From positions 1 through 64,000 of the forward strand of contig CALSNA010000001.1 in assembly GCA_943787595.1 (NCBI GenBank): DNA of 64,000 bases, in the 5' to 3' direction. Positions 1 through 10,806 of this stretch are shown here, piece after piece. Each line of letters begins with the position of its first letter. The stretch's first letter is position 1. The DNA comes from an uncultured Pseudomonadales bacterium. GTDB taxonomy: Bacteria; Pseudomonadota; Gammaproteobacteria; Pseudomonadales; Balneatricaceae. Position numbers and translations under genes: made by a program. The notes beneath the pieces are model-generated. The model made no database searches. It was given only the letters and a program-made list of their open reading frames with translations, and was not told the origin of the DNA.

Positions 1-274
1 TTGACATCATACCCAATATTTACCTGTTTATTAATGCACCTCATCTGTAATATCGTAAGCTTGTGTGTGTTTCATCTAGCCACTGTGATCAAGACACCCC
101 GAACCACCCCATACATTCATTGCCATCTTCTTTGCTGCTAGTAGGTCAAAGGGTTCAGGCAAGTTTTACTCAAGACGAGATCTTTGCATTAAAAGTGACA
201 GTTTTATTAAAAAAACTGAGCTGTGCCTTTTTATGTAAGGCACTGGATTATAATTGCAGGGGAAGAAAGTTATC

Positions 275-1618
275 ATGGATTCAAAATTACAGGAACTGAA
301 TGCAGCCCTTGAAAGTGGTGCCTTTATACAGGTGCGCCACATGCTCAATCACACCCTTAAACCAGCCCATGCTGCACACTTATTAGAGTCATCGCCCCCT
401 CGTGAGCGGAGGATACTATGGAGTCTGATTGATAAAAATAATGAAGGAGAAATTCTGCAACACTTGAACGATGATATCCAAGCTGAGTTTATTCGTCAGA
501 TGAATACCACCGAACTAGTTGTCTTAACCAAAAATTTAGATACTGACGACCTAGCTGATATCTTGCAGCAGTTGCCACAAAAAGTTATGCAGGAGTTATT
601 ATTCAGCCTTGATGAACAGAATAGGAACCGGCTAGAACAAGTCTTATCTTACCCAGAAGATACTGCCGGTGGGTTAATGAACACTGACGTAATTAGCGTA
701 CGTCCAGATATAACTATTGATACTGTGTTACGATATTTGCGTCGCCACGATTCAGTACCGGTCATGACAGACAATATTTTCGTAGTTTCTCGCAAGAATC
801 ACTACATTGGCCTGTTACCAGTGACTATGATACTGGTGACTGACCCCAGTATCATGGTTCGCGAAGTGATGGACACTAATTTTGAAAACATTACCGCAAC
901 GATGCCGAACAATGAAGTGGCTAATTTATTTGAATTACATGACTTAATTTCTGCTCCAGTAGTGGATCATCAAGGAAAATTATTGGGACGTATTACCATT
1001 GATGATGTTGTGGATGTAATCCGTGAAGATGCCGATCATTCCCTGATGCGACTGGCAGGCCTTGATGAAGATGAAGATACTTTTGCGCCAGTATTAAAAA
1101 CAGTTAGACGGCGAACCTTGTGGTTGGGCCTTAACCTGGTAACTGCTGTCATGGCTTCTATGGTCATTGGTATATTCCAGAATACCATTGATCAGGTTGT
1201 GGCCTTAGCTGTGCTAATGCCAATTGTTGCCAGCATGGGTGGTATAGCTGGCAGTCAAGCCTTAACTTTAGTGATTCGAGGCCAGGCTCTTGGGCAGATA
1301 GAGCGTAGTAATGTGCGCTACCTCATTAATAGAGAAGTGATTGTCGGTATGCTCAATGGTATGATCTGGGCTCTAGTAATGGCTGGAATTGCAGTATTCT
1401 GGTTCGGTGACATGAGAATTGGCTATATCATCGCGATTGCAATGATAATCAATTTGGTAGTTGCAGCAATAATGGGTGCTTCATTGCCGATCATACTTAA
1501 GGTGTTGCAGATTGACCCGGCCTTAGCTGGTGGAGTTATATTGACTACTGTTACCGATGTGGTCGGCTTTTTTGCTTTTCTCGGATTAGCTACTTTATTT
1601 TATAGCGTGAATTTTTGA
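275..1618 (+). CDS. mgtE: Magnesium channel/transporter MgtE
   Basis: Inner-membrane Mg2+ channel of the MgtE family. The 447-residue product has the family order: a helical N domain (about 1-125), a CBS pair (about 130-250) and a C-terminal membrane domain from about residue 280 with five hydrophobic stretches. In this family the cytosolic N and CBS domains sense Mg2+ and gate the pore. I chose the ATG at 275, preceded by an AGGGGA-type ribosome site, over an in-frame TTG at 254. A small hairpin (GTGCCTT/AAGGCAC, 223-243) lies just upstream. It is not a recognisable Mg2+ riboswitch. The gene stands alone. Downstream DNA holds only transposase remnants. Length and domain order look intact. 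Confidence 0.93.
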   Translation: MDSKLQELNAALESGAFIQVRHMLNHTLKPAHAAHLLESSPPRERRILWSLIDKNNEGEILQHLNDDIQAEFIRQMNTTELVVLTKNLDTDDLADILQQLPQKVMQELLFSLDEQNRNRLEQVLSYPEDTAGGLMNTDVISVRPDITIDTVLRYLRRHDSVPVMTDNIFVVSRKNHYIGLLPVTMILVTDPSIMVREVMDTNFENITATMPNNEVANLFELHDLISAPVVDHQGKLLGRITIDDVVDVIREDADHSLMRLAGLDEDEDTFAPVLKTVRRRTLWLGLNLVTAVMASMVIGIFQNTIDQVVALAVLMPIVASMGGIAGSQALTLVIRGQALGQIERSNVRYLINREVIVGMLNGMIWALVMAGIAVFWFGDMRIGYIIAIAMIINLVVAAIMGASLPIILKVLQIDPALAGGVILTTVTDVVGFFAFLGLATLFYSVNF

Positions 1619-1867
1619 TCCGGTCAAATATTCATTCCCTCAAAATCCTTACAAGATATTGATAATCCTGAAAATTACTACACCGGTAAGGAGATATTTC
1701 GTTAAACGCTAAAAGAAAATATGTCCTAATAGCGTGATTATTTAGGGTAAATGCACTATATTTTTTTCTGGTACCCTGATACAAAAAACATGATGCTTTG
1801 TGTGCGATCTTTTGGTGGACATGTTAAATATAATTTCAAATTTTTCCCTTGGGAATTAATTTAAGGT

Positions 1868-2050
1868 TTATTTTTGAGGATGCTTAAAGCGATGTAATTC
1901 ATTGTAGGTCTCAATAATTGAACAGCGGTAAGTCATCCTGTCGAGTAAGGTGGTTGTCATTTTGGCATCACTAAACACATTGGCCCATTCACCTAAATCA
2001 AGGTTAGTGGTACTTTTTACCTCCCGTTCTACGACTTCAGTTTCAATCAA
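1868..2050 (-). pseudogene. IS21-type IstB remnant (C-terminal end)
   Basis: About 60 codons match the C-terminal end of the IstB helper ATPase of IS21-family elements. The visible signature is [10 protein letters not shown], then [17 protein letters not shown], then IIET and RFKH near the stop. In intact IstB (about 250 residues) this follows the Walker B region and the arginine-finger area. The N-terminal AAA+ part and any IstA gene are missing. It is therefore a dead fragment of a mobile element. It sits back to back with an IS256-type fragment, so this spot has been hit by at least two elements. Confidence 0.75.
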
Positions 2051-2155
2051 TTGTTGTGCAGCATTGCAGCTAGTTGAATCATCTTCTCTTCCAGCGCTAG
2101 TTTCCCAGCAGCCACCTCTTCATCCATTCCACGCTGCTCGATCAAAAATAGCAAT

Positions 2156-2377
2156 TTGATTCTGCTGGTTGCATCTCAACAAGAGATCCATACAGCAATT
2201 TATACCACTAATGCCATTGAGCCTCTAACGAGCGTCATCAAGAAACGCCAGCTATCGCTTCGTGACAATGTGGCTAAAAAATTAGTTTATCTGGCTACTT
2301 GGGAGGCATTAAACAATTGGAAAATTGCCGACTCGAAACTGGTGTTCAGGACTGGAACACTTTATGATCGTGTCTGA
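2156..2377 (+). pseudogene. IS256-family (Mutator-type) transposase remnant, C-terminal end
   Basis: About 70 codons resemble the C-terminal end of IS256-family DDE transposases. The diagnostic stretch is IYTTNAIEPLTSVIKKR, corresponding to the family motif IYTTNAIESLNSxIRK. It is followed by KLVYLATWEALNNW, like the conserved VYLAI..A..KW segment. The catalytic D, D and most flanking sequence are absent, and no upstream transposase frame is visible. The fragment is non-functional. A strong hairpin follows about 60 bases downstream. Confidence 0.75.
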
Positions 2378-2437
2378 TCAGTGATTATTAGACCATGTTT
2401 AATTCAGGAAGATACACTCTGCATTGTAGTGATGATC

Positions 2438-2462
2438 AAAATGGCACCAAAGGCGCCATTTT
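2438..2462. terminator. Strong hairpin, candidate bidirectional terminator
   Basis: AAAATGGCACC, a three-base loop AAA, then GGCGCCATTTT form an 11-bp stem with one mismatch. The A-tract and T-tract flanks make it terminator-like on both strands. It lies between the IS256 remnant and the 3' end of yhdP. It could end the minus-strand yhdP transcript, about 170 bases past its stop, or it could be a leftover transposon end. Confidence 0.45.
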
Positions 2463-2630
2463 AGGAAGTTTATCGGGATATTTATTGATACTTAAAACAT
2501 GATTTAAAACACCATCAATATATTATTCTAAGATAGACTATATTTTTAGAAAAATATTAAGGATAACTGTGGAAATTAACTTTACAATCAATTTAATTGG
2601 AAGTGAGCTCTGTTGTCATAAAATATTTTA

Positions 2631-5600
2631 CTAATCAAGCTTGAATATATTCCTTAACCGTTGTTCTAGTGTCTTAGGAACATTATCCTTATCAAATATC
2701 TGTATTAAGCTGATTTTGGGATTGTCCAGACTACCTTTAACTTGGTAACGTGCACTAGTAAAAGTTGCCAGTTCATCTCCAATTAATTTGTTGACCAAGT
2801 AAATGGCGCCACCTAGTTGCGGTGCTCCTGCTAACCAAGCTGCTAGCGGCAGTTGTTGGGTAATTGGTACAGTTACCACCATCTGCTTCAAAACTTGGCG
2901 CTGGTTAAAATCCAATTTTCCTGTGAAACTCAGGTTCAGGGTTGGTGATGATATTAACACTGCTTTTTGTGTGGTTGCTACGCCTTTTTCCAGACCATAA
3001 ACTGCCTTAATGGAATTAAAATCCAAGCCTGGCTGGAATAGATCGGCGAAATTTAACTTCAGGTGTTGTATGATTCTGGACATATCCAATAGGTTGAGTA
3101 CCTTCAAACTACGGCTAAAAGTTGACACATTTACAAAAGCGCCCTGTCCTACATCCAGGCCAAGTGTGCCAGAGCTTTCCCGCAAGGAAAAGCCTGTTGG
3201 TGAATGAGGCCAGGTCAGGTTGACTTTTAAGATGGCATTCTCACTATTGATCAATGGTGCATAGCCCCAAGCTTGCATAGCTTTGGCCACATTTTTAGTC
3301 TCAATGTATCCAGTGAATAGCGTCTTATGCTTGCCATTTTGGCGACTCCAGACTAACTTGCCTTGCCATTGGCTATGGTGTAACACACCCTGTAGATTAT
3401 CTAAATTAACCTGATGATCTACCGGACGCACCTTGAATTTCCAATATCCTAGATCACGACCATTTTTTGATATCCGATCAATAACCACATTTGCTGCTGG
3501 GATGCTGGTCGGATTAATGCCCTCTAGCAGATCAACTATTAGCGTATCATCCATGATTTTTTCTGGCATGTTTAAGTGCAAATGATCCACTGCCATCATC
3601 AATGGGCCATCACTAACTGGCTGGCTGACCTTTACAGCTAGCTCCTTTGAGCTCAGATCTAGCTGCCATTGTTCTGGTAAAGATGAGGCCGATAAGGCCA
3701 CCTGGTGTAGTTTAAATGCATGCCAAGAAAGCTCACTAGCTTCAATGTTGGCACTAAGAGACGGCCCATTTTTTGAGCTTAAACTTAGGTTTCCTGCAGT
3801 TTTTTGTAACGTTAGATTTTGGTGGGGGAGAGTTAGTGACAGGTCATGGCTGCTCAAATCAAGTTCATAGGCGAGATCATGCAAATGACCATAAGGTAAG
3901 CTCACCCAACCCTCTGCAACTAACTGACCCTGTGGTTTAAGTTGATATACCCAATTTGGTAACCCTGTCTGATTATTCAAGTAATGTGTCAGCTTCAACA
4001 TCTGACTAGCAAAACCCTGTACCTGGCCACGAACTTTAATGAATTGGCCTACACCTGTTTTGAACGGCACACTGATCTGAAGATCTCTAAGCAATAGGGA
4101 TGCATCAGTTTCCTTGGTTTTAGGCGACAGATTACCCTGTTGTAACTGTAAATCGACTTGGCCATGGCCACTTGTAAAGGCCATACTGACATCCCATAGC
4201 ACTGGCCATTTACTACTATAATTGAATCTAGGTACTTGCAGTTGTCCCGTCATGGCCAGAGCAGATGTATTGGCTGGAACCTTGTTTCCAAAGGATCCAT
4301 TATAGATGATTCCTCCCTGCTGTAATTGCCCTGCTGGCAAAGCCTGAACCAACCATTCCTGGAGACTAGCCGGTATAATCCGGGTTGGCAAATAGTCAGT
4401 CAAGCTACCCAGATTCATGTCTCTGATTCCAAGGCTTAGCTGTAGAAATGGTGTAACGTCACTACCTCGGCGTGGGCTTTCTGCTGACAGCTTACAGTAA
4501 ATCAATCCAGTACCGGTATCCATCTGAATCAGGCTACTGTGGAAACGGTAACGATCAGCTAGGTAATGCCAAGTAAATTGACCTTGCAAATGGTTAAATT
4601 TCCACAGTTGATCATGTAGCTTGGAAAAACCTAAGTTAGTGGGAAATCCGTCCAGTTGTACTTTGCCACCTCTGTGGCTAAGCCAGATATAGCCTCGGGC
4701 ATGTGCAACCTCAGGCACACTTTTCCAAGCAGTTATTCCAACGTCTGTCATTGCGGCACTGAACAAAAATTCCTGAGGTTTTTTTCTCGCTATTAGTAAT
4801 TGCGCTTGCTCGATTTGCCCAGTTGGAACCAAGCCCTGCATGGGTTGCTTGATTCTGGCAGGAAGTTCATCAATCATACTCAGAACTGGCACAGTCTGGT
4901 TAAGCTCTAGTTGTGCTGTGCGAGCAATAACGTGCTGCGCATTAACCACTATGGCAACTTCAGTGAACCCTACTGGCTGGCCATTCAGTGACGCTTCCAG
5001 ATTGGTCAGTTGCAACTGCCATCGGTCAGATAATTGTTGCCAATCGAACTTACCATTTGCTTTGGTTTCGTAGTTGTCGTATTGCAACTGCCACTGGTCA
5101 AGTTGTCCGCGTGCCTGAGTAATTTGTCCATTCTGCCAATGCAGCCACAACTGCCCACCAAGCCGCAGCTGTTTTACCACAAAATTAGGCTGTAGCATGG
5201 CTGCCAGTGGGGTTAGTTCAATTCCGTCACTGATTACATAGCAATGGCCATTGGAAAATAGATTATCTTTATCTTGAAGTAGCCGCGCTTGGATATGTAA
5301 TGAATCACCATGCTGATCGAATTTCAGTTGTGCGGAGATGACAACCACACCATCCTCTTGGGTTAGGTTTATTAGGTTATTATGCAGTACCAGTTTTGTA
5401 CCCTGTGAGCCATGCAAGCGTAATAGAGCATATGTCGTCAACAGTAGATCAGGTTGTTGCTTCAGTAGGGCTAACAATACTGCTTGGTTAACATTGGATA
5501 ATCCAGCTTGGGTTTTTTCCATTACCGTTGGATTAAATGTCCATGCTCCGCTGGGCTGTTGATAAAGATCCAGTTGCAAGTTGGAAATTTGCAACCGATC

Positions 5601-5960
5601 CAGCACCATAGTGCGTTTCTGTAAGCTCCGGAGTATATTTATTTTCAGGCTGAGGGTATCTAATACCAAAGGTAGTAAAGATTGCTTGTCATCAGCCGCC
5701 ATAGCCAATTGAACTTGATGAAGTTGCAAGTCAAGCTGCCAGCCGATTAATTGCACTTGGAAATTTTCCAGCTGTACTGGATGTTGCAGAACTGTAGCGA
5801 TCATCGCAGCAGCGTGTTGATGATAAAATGGATGACTACCTAATCCAAAACGTAGCCAACTGAGCACTATTGCAACAATCAATACTACGGCTAACACTAG
5901 CCATTTCAGCAGCCTAAATAATATACTCATTAGGTTATTGCAGTTCGCTCCATGACACAT
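2631..5960 (-). CDS. yhdP: YhdP family AsmA-like envelope protein
   Basis: A large (about 1100 residues) AsmA-like protein anchored by one N-terminal transmembrane helix, with a long beta-rich periplasmic body. In Escherichia coli, YhdP acts with TamB and YdbH in moving phospholipid to the outer membrane. The match rests on size, the N-terminal anchor followed by a short conserved HPVQLENFQVQLIGW segment, the repetitive amphipathic beta pattern, the AsmA-like C-terminus, and its place after mreBCD. It is shorter than the E. coli protein (about 1270). The start is uncertain: ATG at 5960 or at 5930, the latter giving a family-like start MSILFRLLKW. The maf and rng genes that often separate mreD and yhdP are missing here. 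Confidence 0.85.
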   Translation of the reverse strand: MCHGANCNNLMSILFRLLKWLVLAVVLIVAIVLSWLRFGLGSHPFYHQHAAAMIATVLQHPVQLENFQVQLIGWQLDLQLHQVQLAMAADDKQSLLPLVLDTLSLKINILRSLQKRTMVLDRLQISNLQLDLYQQPSGAWTFNPTVMEKTQAGLSNVNQAVLLALLKQQPDLLLTTYALLRLHGSQGTKLVLHNNLINLTQEDGVVVISAQLKFDQHGDSLHIQARLLQDKDNLFSNGHCYVISDGIELTPLAAMLQPNFVVKQLRLGGQLWLHWQNGQITQARGQLDQWQLQYDNYETKANGKFDWQQLSDRWQLQLTNLEASLNGQPVGFTEVAIVVNAQHVIARTAQLELNQTVPVLSMIDELPARIKQPMQGLVPTGQIEQAQLLIARKKPQEFLFSAAMTDVGITAWKSVPEVAHARGYIWLSHRGGKVQLDGFPTNLGFSKLHDQLWKFNHLQGQFTWHYLADRYRFHSSLIQMDTGTGLIYCKLSAESPRRGSDVTPFLQLSLGIRDMNLGSLTDYLPTRIIPASLQEWLVQALPAGQLQQGGIIYNGSFGNKVPANTSALAMTGQLQVPRFNYSSKWPVLWDVSMAFTSGHGQVDLQLQQGNLSPKTKETDASLLLRDLQISVPFKTGVGQFIKVRGQVQGFASQMLKLTHYLNNQTGLPNWVYQLKPQGQLVAEGWVSLPYGHLHDLAYELDLSSHDLSLTLPHQNLTLQKTAGNLSLSSKNGPSLSANIEASELSWHAFKLHQVALSASSLPEQWQLDLSSKELAVKVSQPVSDGPLMMAVDHLHLNMPEKIMDDTLIVDLLEGINPTSIPAANVVIDRISKNGRDLGYWKFKVRPVDHQVNLDNLQGVLHHSQWQGKLVWSRQNGKHKTLFTGYIETKNVAKAMQAWGYAPLINSENAILKVNLTWPHSPTGFSLRESSGTLGLDVGQGAFVNVSTFSRSLKVLNLLDMSRIIQHLKLNFADLFQPGLDFNSIKAVYGLEKGVATTQKAVLISSPTLNLSFTGKLDFNQRQVLKQMVVTVPITQQLPLAAWLAGAPQLGGAIYLVNKLIGDELATFTSARYQVKGSLDNPKISLIQIFDKDNVPKTLEQRLRNIFKLD

Positions 5961-6206
5961 CTGTGTTGCATGTGGCGTAGGGCCACGTCAAAATATTGTA
6001 GGTTAAGCCTGCAAATAGATGATTTTATCAATGAAATGTTCCTGCATCTAATTTGGCAAGAATTGAATTGCTCCATAAAAAATGCTGCGTTAGTAATGGT
6101 GCTCTATATACATTTCCTTACTCATCGCCTTCTATTTGAGTTGAGCAAGATTTATTTTGTCTGCTCTGAAACGCGTCATCCTTCTGGTAAGACCAAGCAT
6201 TGTGGT

Positions 6207-6689
6207 TCAGTTTACTCTCAGAGCTTGCCGTAGGCTACGAAGTACCACAAATAACCAAGGCCACACTAACGCGCTGACCAGAGTTGGTAACAAATACATA
6301 AGATTACTCGCGGTATTACCAGATAACGCTTGACCCCAGCGAGAAATGAATTGATTAAGGGCTATTAGTAACAGCACTGCTAGTGCTTGCTGTAACATTC
6401 GGTACATGCGCAGGCGACGATAGAGCAAGCAGGTTATCCAAGCGATTAGCACTAGAGACAGTGCATTTAATCCTAAATAACTGCTTTGCAACAGATCCAC
6501 AAGTAAGCCAAGTACCCATGCAGTTCCTAGACCAACTCGATGAGGTAGGGCCATACACCAGTAAATTAGCACCATCGGCACCCATTCTGGCCAACCCCAC
6601 TCTAGCCCATTTGGCAAAGGCATAGCGCTGAGCATTAGCGCTAGTATAAAACTACAGTAAATAGCCCAAGTAGCATTTCCCTTAACCAT
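6207..6689 (-). CDS. mreD: Rod shape-determining protein MreD
   Basis: Small polytopic inner-membrane protein of the elongasome, 160 residues with about five hydrophobic helices. The family is about 160 residues, so it is full length. The start begins just 3 bases after the mreC stop, in the order mreB-mreC-mreD, so the three are probably cotranscribed. The 246-base spacer to yhdP shows no coding potential that I trust. MreD links MreC to the RodA/PBP2 machinery. Those genes are not in this window. Confidence 0.9.
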   Translation of the reverse strand: MVKGNATWAIYCSFILALMLSAMPLPNGLEWGWPEWVPMVLIYWCMALPHRVGLGTAWVLGLLVDLLQSSYLGLNALSLVLIAWITCLLYRRLRMYRMLQQALAVLLLIALNQFISRWGQALSGNTASNLMYLLPTLVSALVWPWLFVVLRSLRQALRVN

Positions 6690-6692
6690 CGA

Positions 6693-7544
6693 CTATTGAT
6701 CCCAATTACTCAAATCAAGGTCGGCAGGCCGATGTTTGTAGCCTATTTTCACTAATAATAATTGCCTGCTATTACTCAATTGTGCAGTTGGCTTAGCTTT
6801 AACTTGTGCGAATGCACGTCCAGGGTCGTGTATCACCTCAGTTACTTCAGCTACTGGATAGCCTACGGGGAAACGTAACCCAAGACCAGAGCTGACCAGT
6901 ATATCACCAACTCGTATGTCCTCTGTATCGGCCAAATCTGCTAATGCTAGGTAATCGTAATTGCCTTGGCCATAGGCCACTGTGCGTAGACCGTTACGGT
7001 TAATCTGAACCGGAATAGCGTGATTACTGTCAGAGACTAACAGAACGCGACTTGTATAAGGGCCAAGCATACATACCTGTCCCATTACGCCGGTAGAATC
7101 AATGACTGGCTGACCTAGCACCACACCGTCTTCACTACCGCTGTTGATGATTACCTGATGCACGAAAGGATCTGGGTTTAGCCCGATCAGTTCACTGAGT
7201 ATAACTTTTTCATCAAGTTTCTCAGCAGCATTGAGCAGACCACGAAGGCGGTAGTTTTCAACTGTAAGTGCTGCTAGTTTCTGTATTTGACGTTGGTCTA
7301 GTAAATTTTGAATCCTTAGCTGCCGGTTTTGTTCTAACAGATGTTCTCGGGCCATTACTAACTCGTTCAGTCGAGTCCACGTTTGTCCGGGTAGATCCAC
7401 CAGCCACTGAATAGGTGTTACTAACAATGTCATCCAAATTCGAATTTGTTTGGTTTGTGGGAAGTTATAGTCAGCAAAAATAAGTGCAATTGCCAGTAAC
7501 GTGTATCCCAGTAGTTTTGACTGGGTCCGACTGGCTTTAAACAT
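6693..7544 (-). CDS. mreC: Rod shape-determining protein MreC
   Basis: Bitopic elongasome scaffold, 283 residues. It has an N-terminal transmembrane helix (about residues 12-28), a coiled-coil segment (about 65-110, with repeating EQNRQLR/NYRLRGLL patterns) and a beta-barrel periplasmic domain with the family sequences VIINSGSEDGV and GVMGQV. It follows mreB by about 90 bases and abuts mreD. It is intact by length and domain order. Confidence 0.94.
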   Translation of the reverse strand: MFKASRTQSKLLGYTLLAIALIFADYNFPQTKQIRIWMTLLVTPIQWLVDLPGQTWTRLNELVMAREHLLEQNRQLRIQNLLDQRQIQKLAALTVENYRLRGLLNAAEKLDEKVILSELIGLNPDPFVHQVIINSGSEDGVVLGQPVIDSTGVMGQVCMLGPYTSRVLLVSDSNHAIPVQINRNGLRTVAYGQGNYDYLALADLADTEDIRVGDILVSSGLGLRFPVGYPVAEVTEVIHDPGRAFAQVKAKPTAQLSNSRQLLLVKIGYKHRPADLDLSNWDQ

Positions 7545-7636
7545 AGGGTTGATTGTGCAGTCTCCTCGAATAAATCAGTTTTTGTATTACGATAAGAGAC
7601 TGCTTGCACAGTAATTGAGACAGCCGACTGAAGGTA

Positions 7637-8992
<1,356 letters not shown>

Positions 8993-9280
8993 ATGACCCT
9001 TGTTGATACTGATATTAAAAAAATTGCCCATTTGGCCCGGCTCCAGATCAGCCAGAATGAACTGATTGATTATGTCAATAGCCTTGGTAGTATACTGGCC
9101 TTGGTTGATCACATGCAGCAAGTGAACACTGATGATGTTGAACCTCTGGCTAATCCGTTGGATCAGCATCAACGCCTGCGTGTAGATCAAGTGACCACTG
9201 TTAATCAGCATGATGAATTTATGGCCCTTGCTCCAGTTTCTGATGCAGGACTCTATCTCGTGCCCAAAGTAATTGAGTAA
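8993..9280 (+). CDS. gatC: Asp-tRNA(Asn)/Glu-tRNA(Gln) amidotransferase subunit C
   Basis: The 95-residue GatC subunit, which wraps around GatA and stabilises the GatCAB complex. The N-terminus IKKIAHLARLQISQNE and the middle block HMQQVNTDDVEPLANPL are characteristic of the family. It begins the gatC-gatA-gatB operon. Presence of GatCAB implies that Gln-tRNA, Asn-tRNA or both are made by transamidation of mischarged tRNA. Confidence 0.93.
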   Translation: MTLVDTDIKKIAHLARLQISQNELIDYVNSLGSILALVDHMQQVNTDDVEPLANPLDQHQRLRVDQVTTVNQHDEFMALAPVSDAGLYLVPKVIE

Positions 9281-9337
9281 CTATCTTATCACCATGTAAA
9301 ATTCACTTTCACTGTAGTTTTGATTATAGATCGGATC

Positions 9338-10804
9338 ATGTCAATACCCACGCTTTCCCAAATTGCTCATGGCCTCAGCACTGGACATTTTTCTAGTGAG
9401 GAAATCACCTGTGACCTGCTGGCTGATATTGTCGCTAAAGACAAACAGTACAATAGTTTTATAACCATTACGAAAACACTTGCACTAGTGCAAGCTCGTG
9501 CTGCAGATCAACGCCGATCTCAAGGTCGGGCTGCGCCACTGACTGGAGTGCCTATTGCGCACAAGGATATTTTTTGCACCCGCGGTATTCGCACCAGTTG
9601 CGCTTCACGCATGCTGGATAACTTTGTACCCCCTTATGAATCTACTGTCAGCCAACGCCTGTTGGATGCAGGTAGTGTATGTCTTGGCAAGACAAACCTG
9701 GATGAGTTTGCTATGGGCTCATCCAATGAAACCAGCTATTATGGTGTTGTCAATAACCCTTGGGATCTGGATGCAGTCCCAGGTGGCTCATCCGGTGGTT
9801 CTACAGTTGCGGTTGCCGCTGGACTAGTGCCCGGTGCTACTGGTACTGATACTGGTGGATCAATCCGTCAACCTGCCTCATTTTGTGGAGTTACTGGTAT
9901 AAAGCCCACATACGGTCGAGTATCTCGATTCGGTATTATTGCTTACGCATCCAGTCTTGACCAGGCTGGCCCCATAGCCCGTACCGCTGAAGATGTGGCA
10001 TTGATGTTGAATGTAATGGCCGGATTTGATCAGCAGGATTCAACCAGTGTAGACCGCGCAGTTGATGACTATTGTGCTCAACTTGAGCAACCGCTAAAAG
10101 GGTTAAAGATTGGTCTACCAAAAGAATATTTTGGCCCAGGTCTGGATGATGGAGTTGCTCAGTGTATCCTTTCAGCTGTACAAGACTATGAACGACTAGG
10201 AGCCCAGATCTTGGATATTAGCTTATCCAAACTGCCCCTATCTATCGCAGCGTATTATGTTATTGCTTCAGCAGAAGCGTCCTCTAACTTGAGTCGCTAT
10301 GATGGTGTGCGTTACGGTTATCGTTGTGACCAACCCACGGGTCTGCTGGATATGTACTGCCGCAGCCGGGCAGAAGGTTTTGGTACTGAGGTCAAGCGCC
10401 GTATTATGGTTGGCACTTACGCCTTATCAGAAGGCTACTTCGATGCTTACTACCGCAAGGCACAGTGCATCCGTCGCCTTATTAAGAACGAATTTGAGCA
10501 CGCTCTTGCCCAGGTCGATGTGATCATGGGCCCAGTCACCCCTACTCCAGCATTTAATCAAGGTAGTAAAACTGTTAATCCGGTAGGTATGTATTTGGAA
10601 GATATTTATACTCTGTCCGCTAATCTGGCAGGGATCCCAGCCATGTCAGTACCTGCTGGTTTTGTCAGTGGCCGTCCGGTAGGACTACAAATCATGGGTA
10701 ACTACTTTGCCGAAGCACAATTGTTGCAGATTGCACACCAGTACCAAAAAGTAACTGATTGGCACCTGCAAATACCACCTCATTCCAGCCAGGAGTGCGC
10801 TTAA
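9338..10804 (+). CDS. gatA: Asp-tRNA(Asn)/Glu-tRNA(Gln) amidotransferase subunit A
   Basis: The amidase-signature subunit that hydrolyses glutamine to supply ammonia. It has the Ser-cisSer-Lys triad: Lys at about residue 76 (PIAHKDIF), the glycine-serine block GGSSGGST near residue 150, and [11 protein letters not shown] containing the nucleophilic serine. I chose the ATG at 9338 (488 residues, normal for GatA). An upstream in-frame start at 9320 would add six residues. It ends 2 bases before gatB, indicating coupled translation. Confidence 0.96.
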   Translation: MSIPTLSQIAHGLSTGHFSSEEITCDLLADIVAKDKQYNSFITITKTLALVQARAADQRRSQGRAAPLTGVPIAHKDIFCTRGIRTSCASRMLDNFVPPYESTVSQRLLDAGSVCLGKTNLDEFAMGSSNETSYYGVVNNPWDLDAVPGGSSGGSTVAVAAGLVPGATGTDTGGSIRQPASFCGVTGIKPTYGRVSRFGIIAYASSLDQAGPIARTAEDVALMLNVMAGFDQQDSTSVDRAVDDYCAQLEQPLKGLKIGLPKEYFGPGLDDGVAQCILSAVQDYERLGAQILDISLSKLPLSIAAYYVIASAEASSNLSRYDGVRYGYRCDQPTGLLDMYCRSRAEGFGTEVKRRIMVGTYALSEGYFDAYYRKAQCIRRLIKNEFEHALAQVDVIMGPVTPTPAFNQGSKTVNPVGMYLEDIYTLSANLAGIPAMSVPAGFVSGRPVGLQIMGNYFAEAQLLQIAHQYQKVTDWHLQIPPHSSQECA

Positions 10805-10806
10805 TT

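Noticed and set aside
223-243. Hairpin before mgtE as an Mg2+ riboswitch
   Set aside because: It is a single 7-bp stem. The long conserved M-box or mgtA leader structure is not present.
2050-2160. Open minus-strand stretch reading [20 protein letters not shown] upstream of the IstB remnant
   Set aside because: It is only 37 codons and I cannot assign it to a family. It could be part of another IS but the evidence is too thin to list.
5952-6233. 93-codon plus-strand frame in the mreD-yhdP gap
   Set aside because: It has no ribosome site and no recognisable motif, overlaps both flanking genes on the other strand, and has an odd composition rich in Cys, His and Leu.
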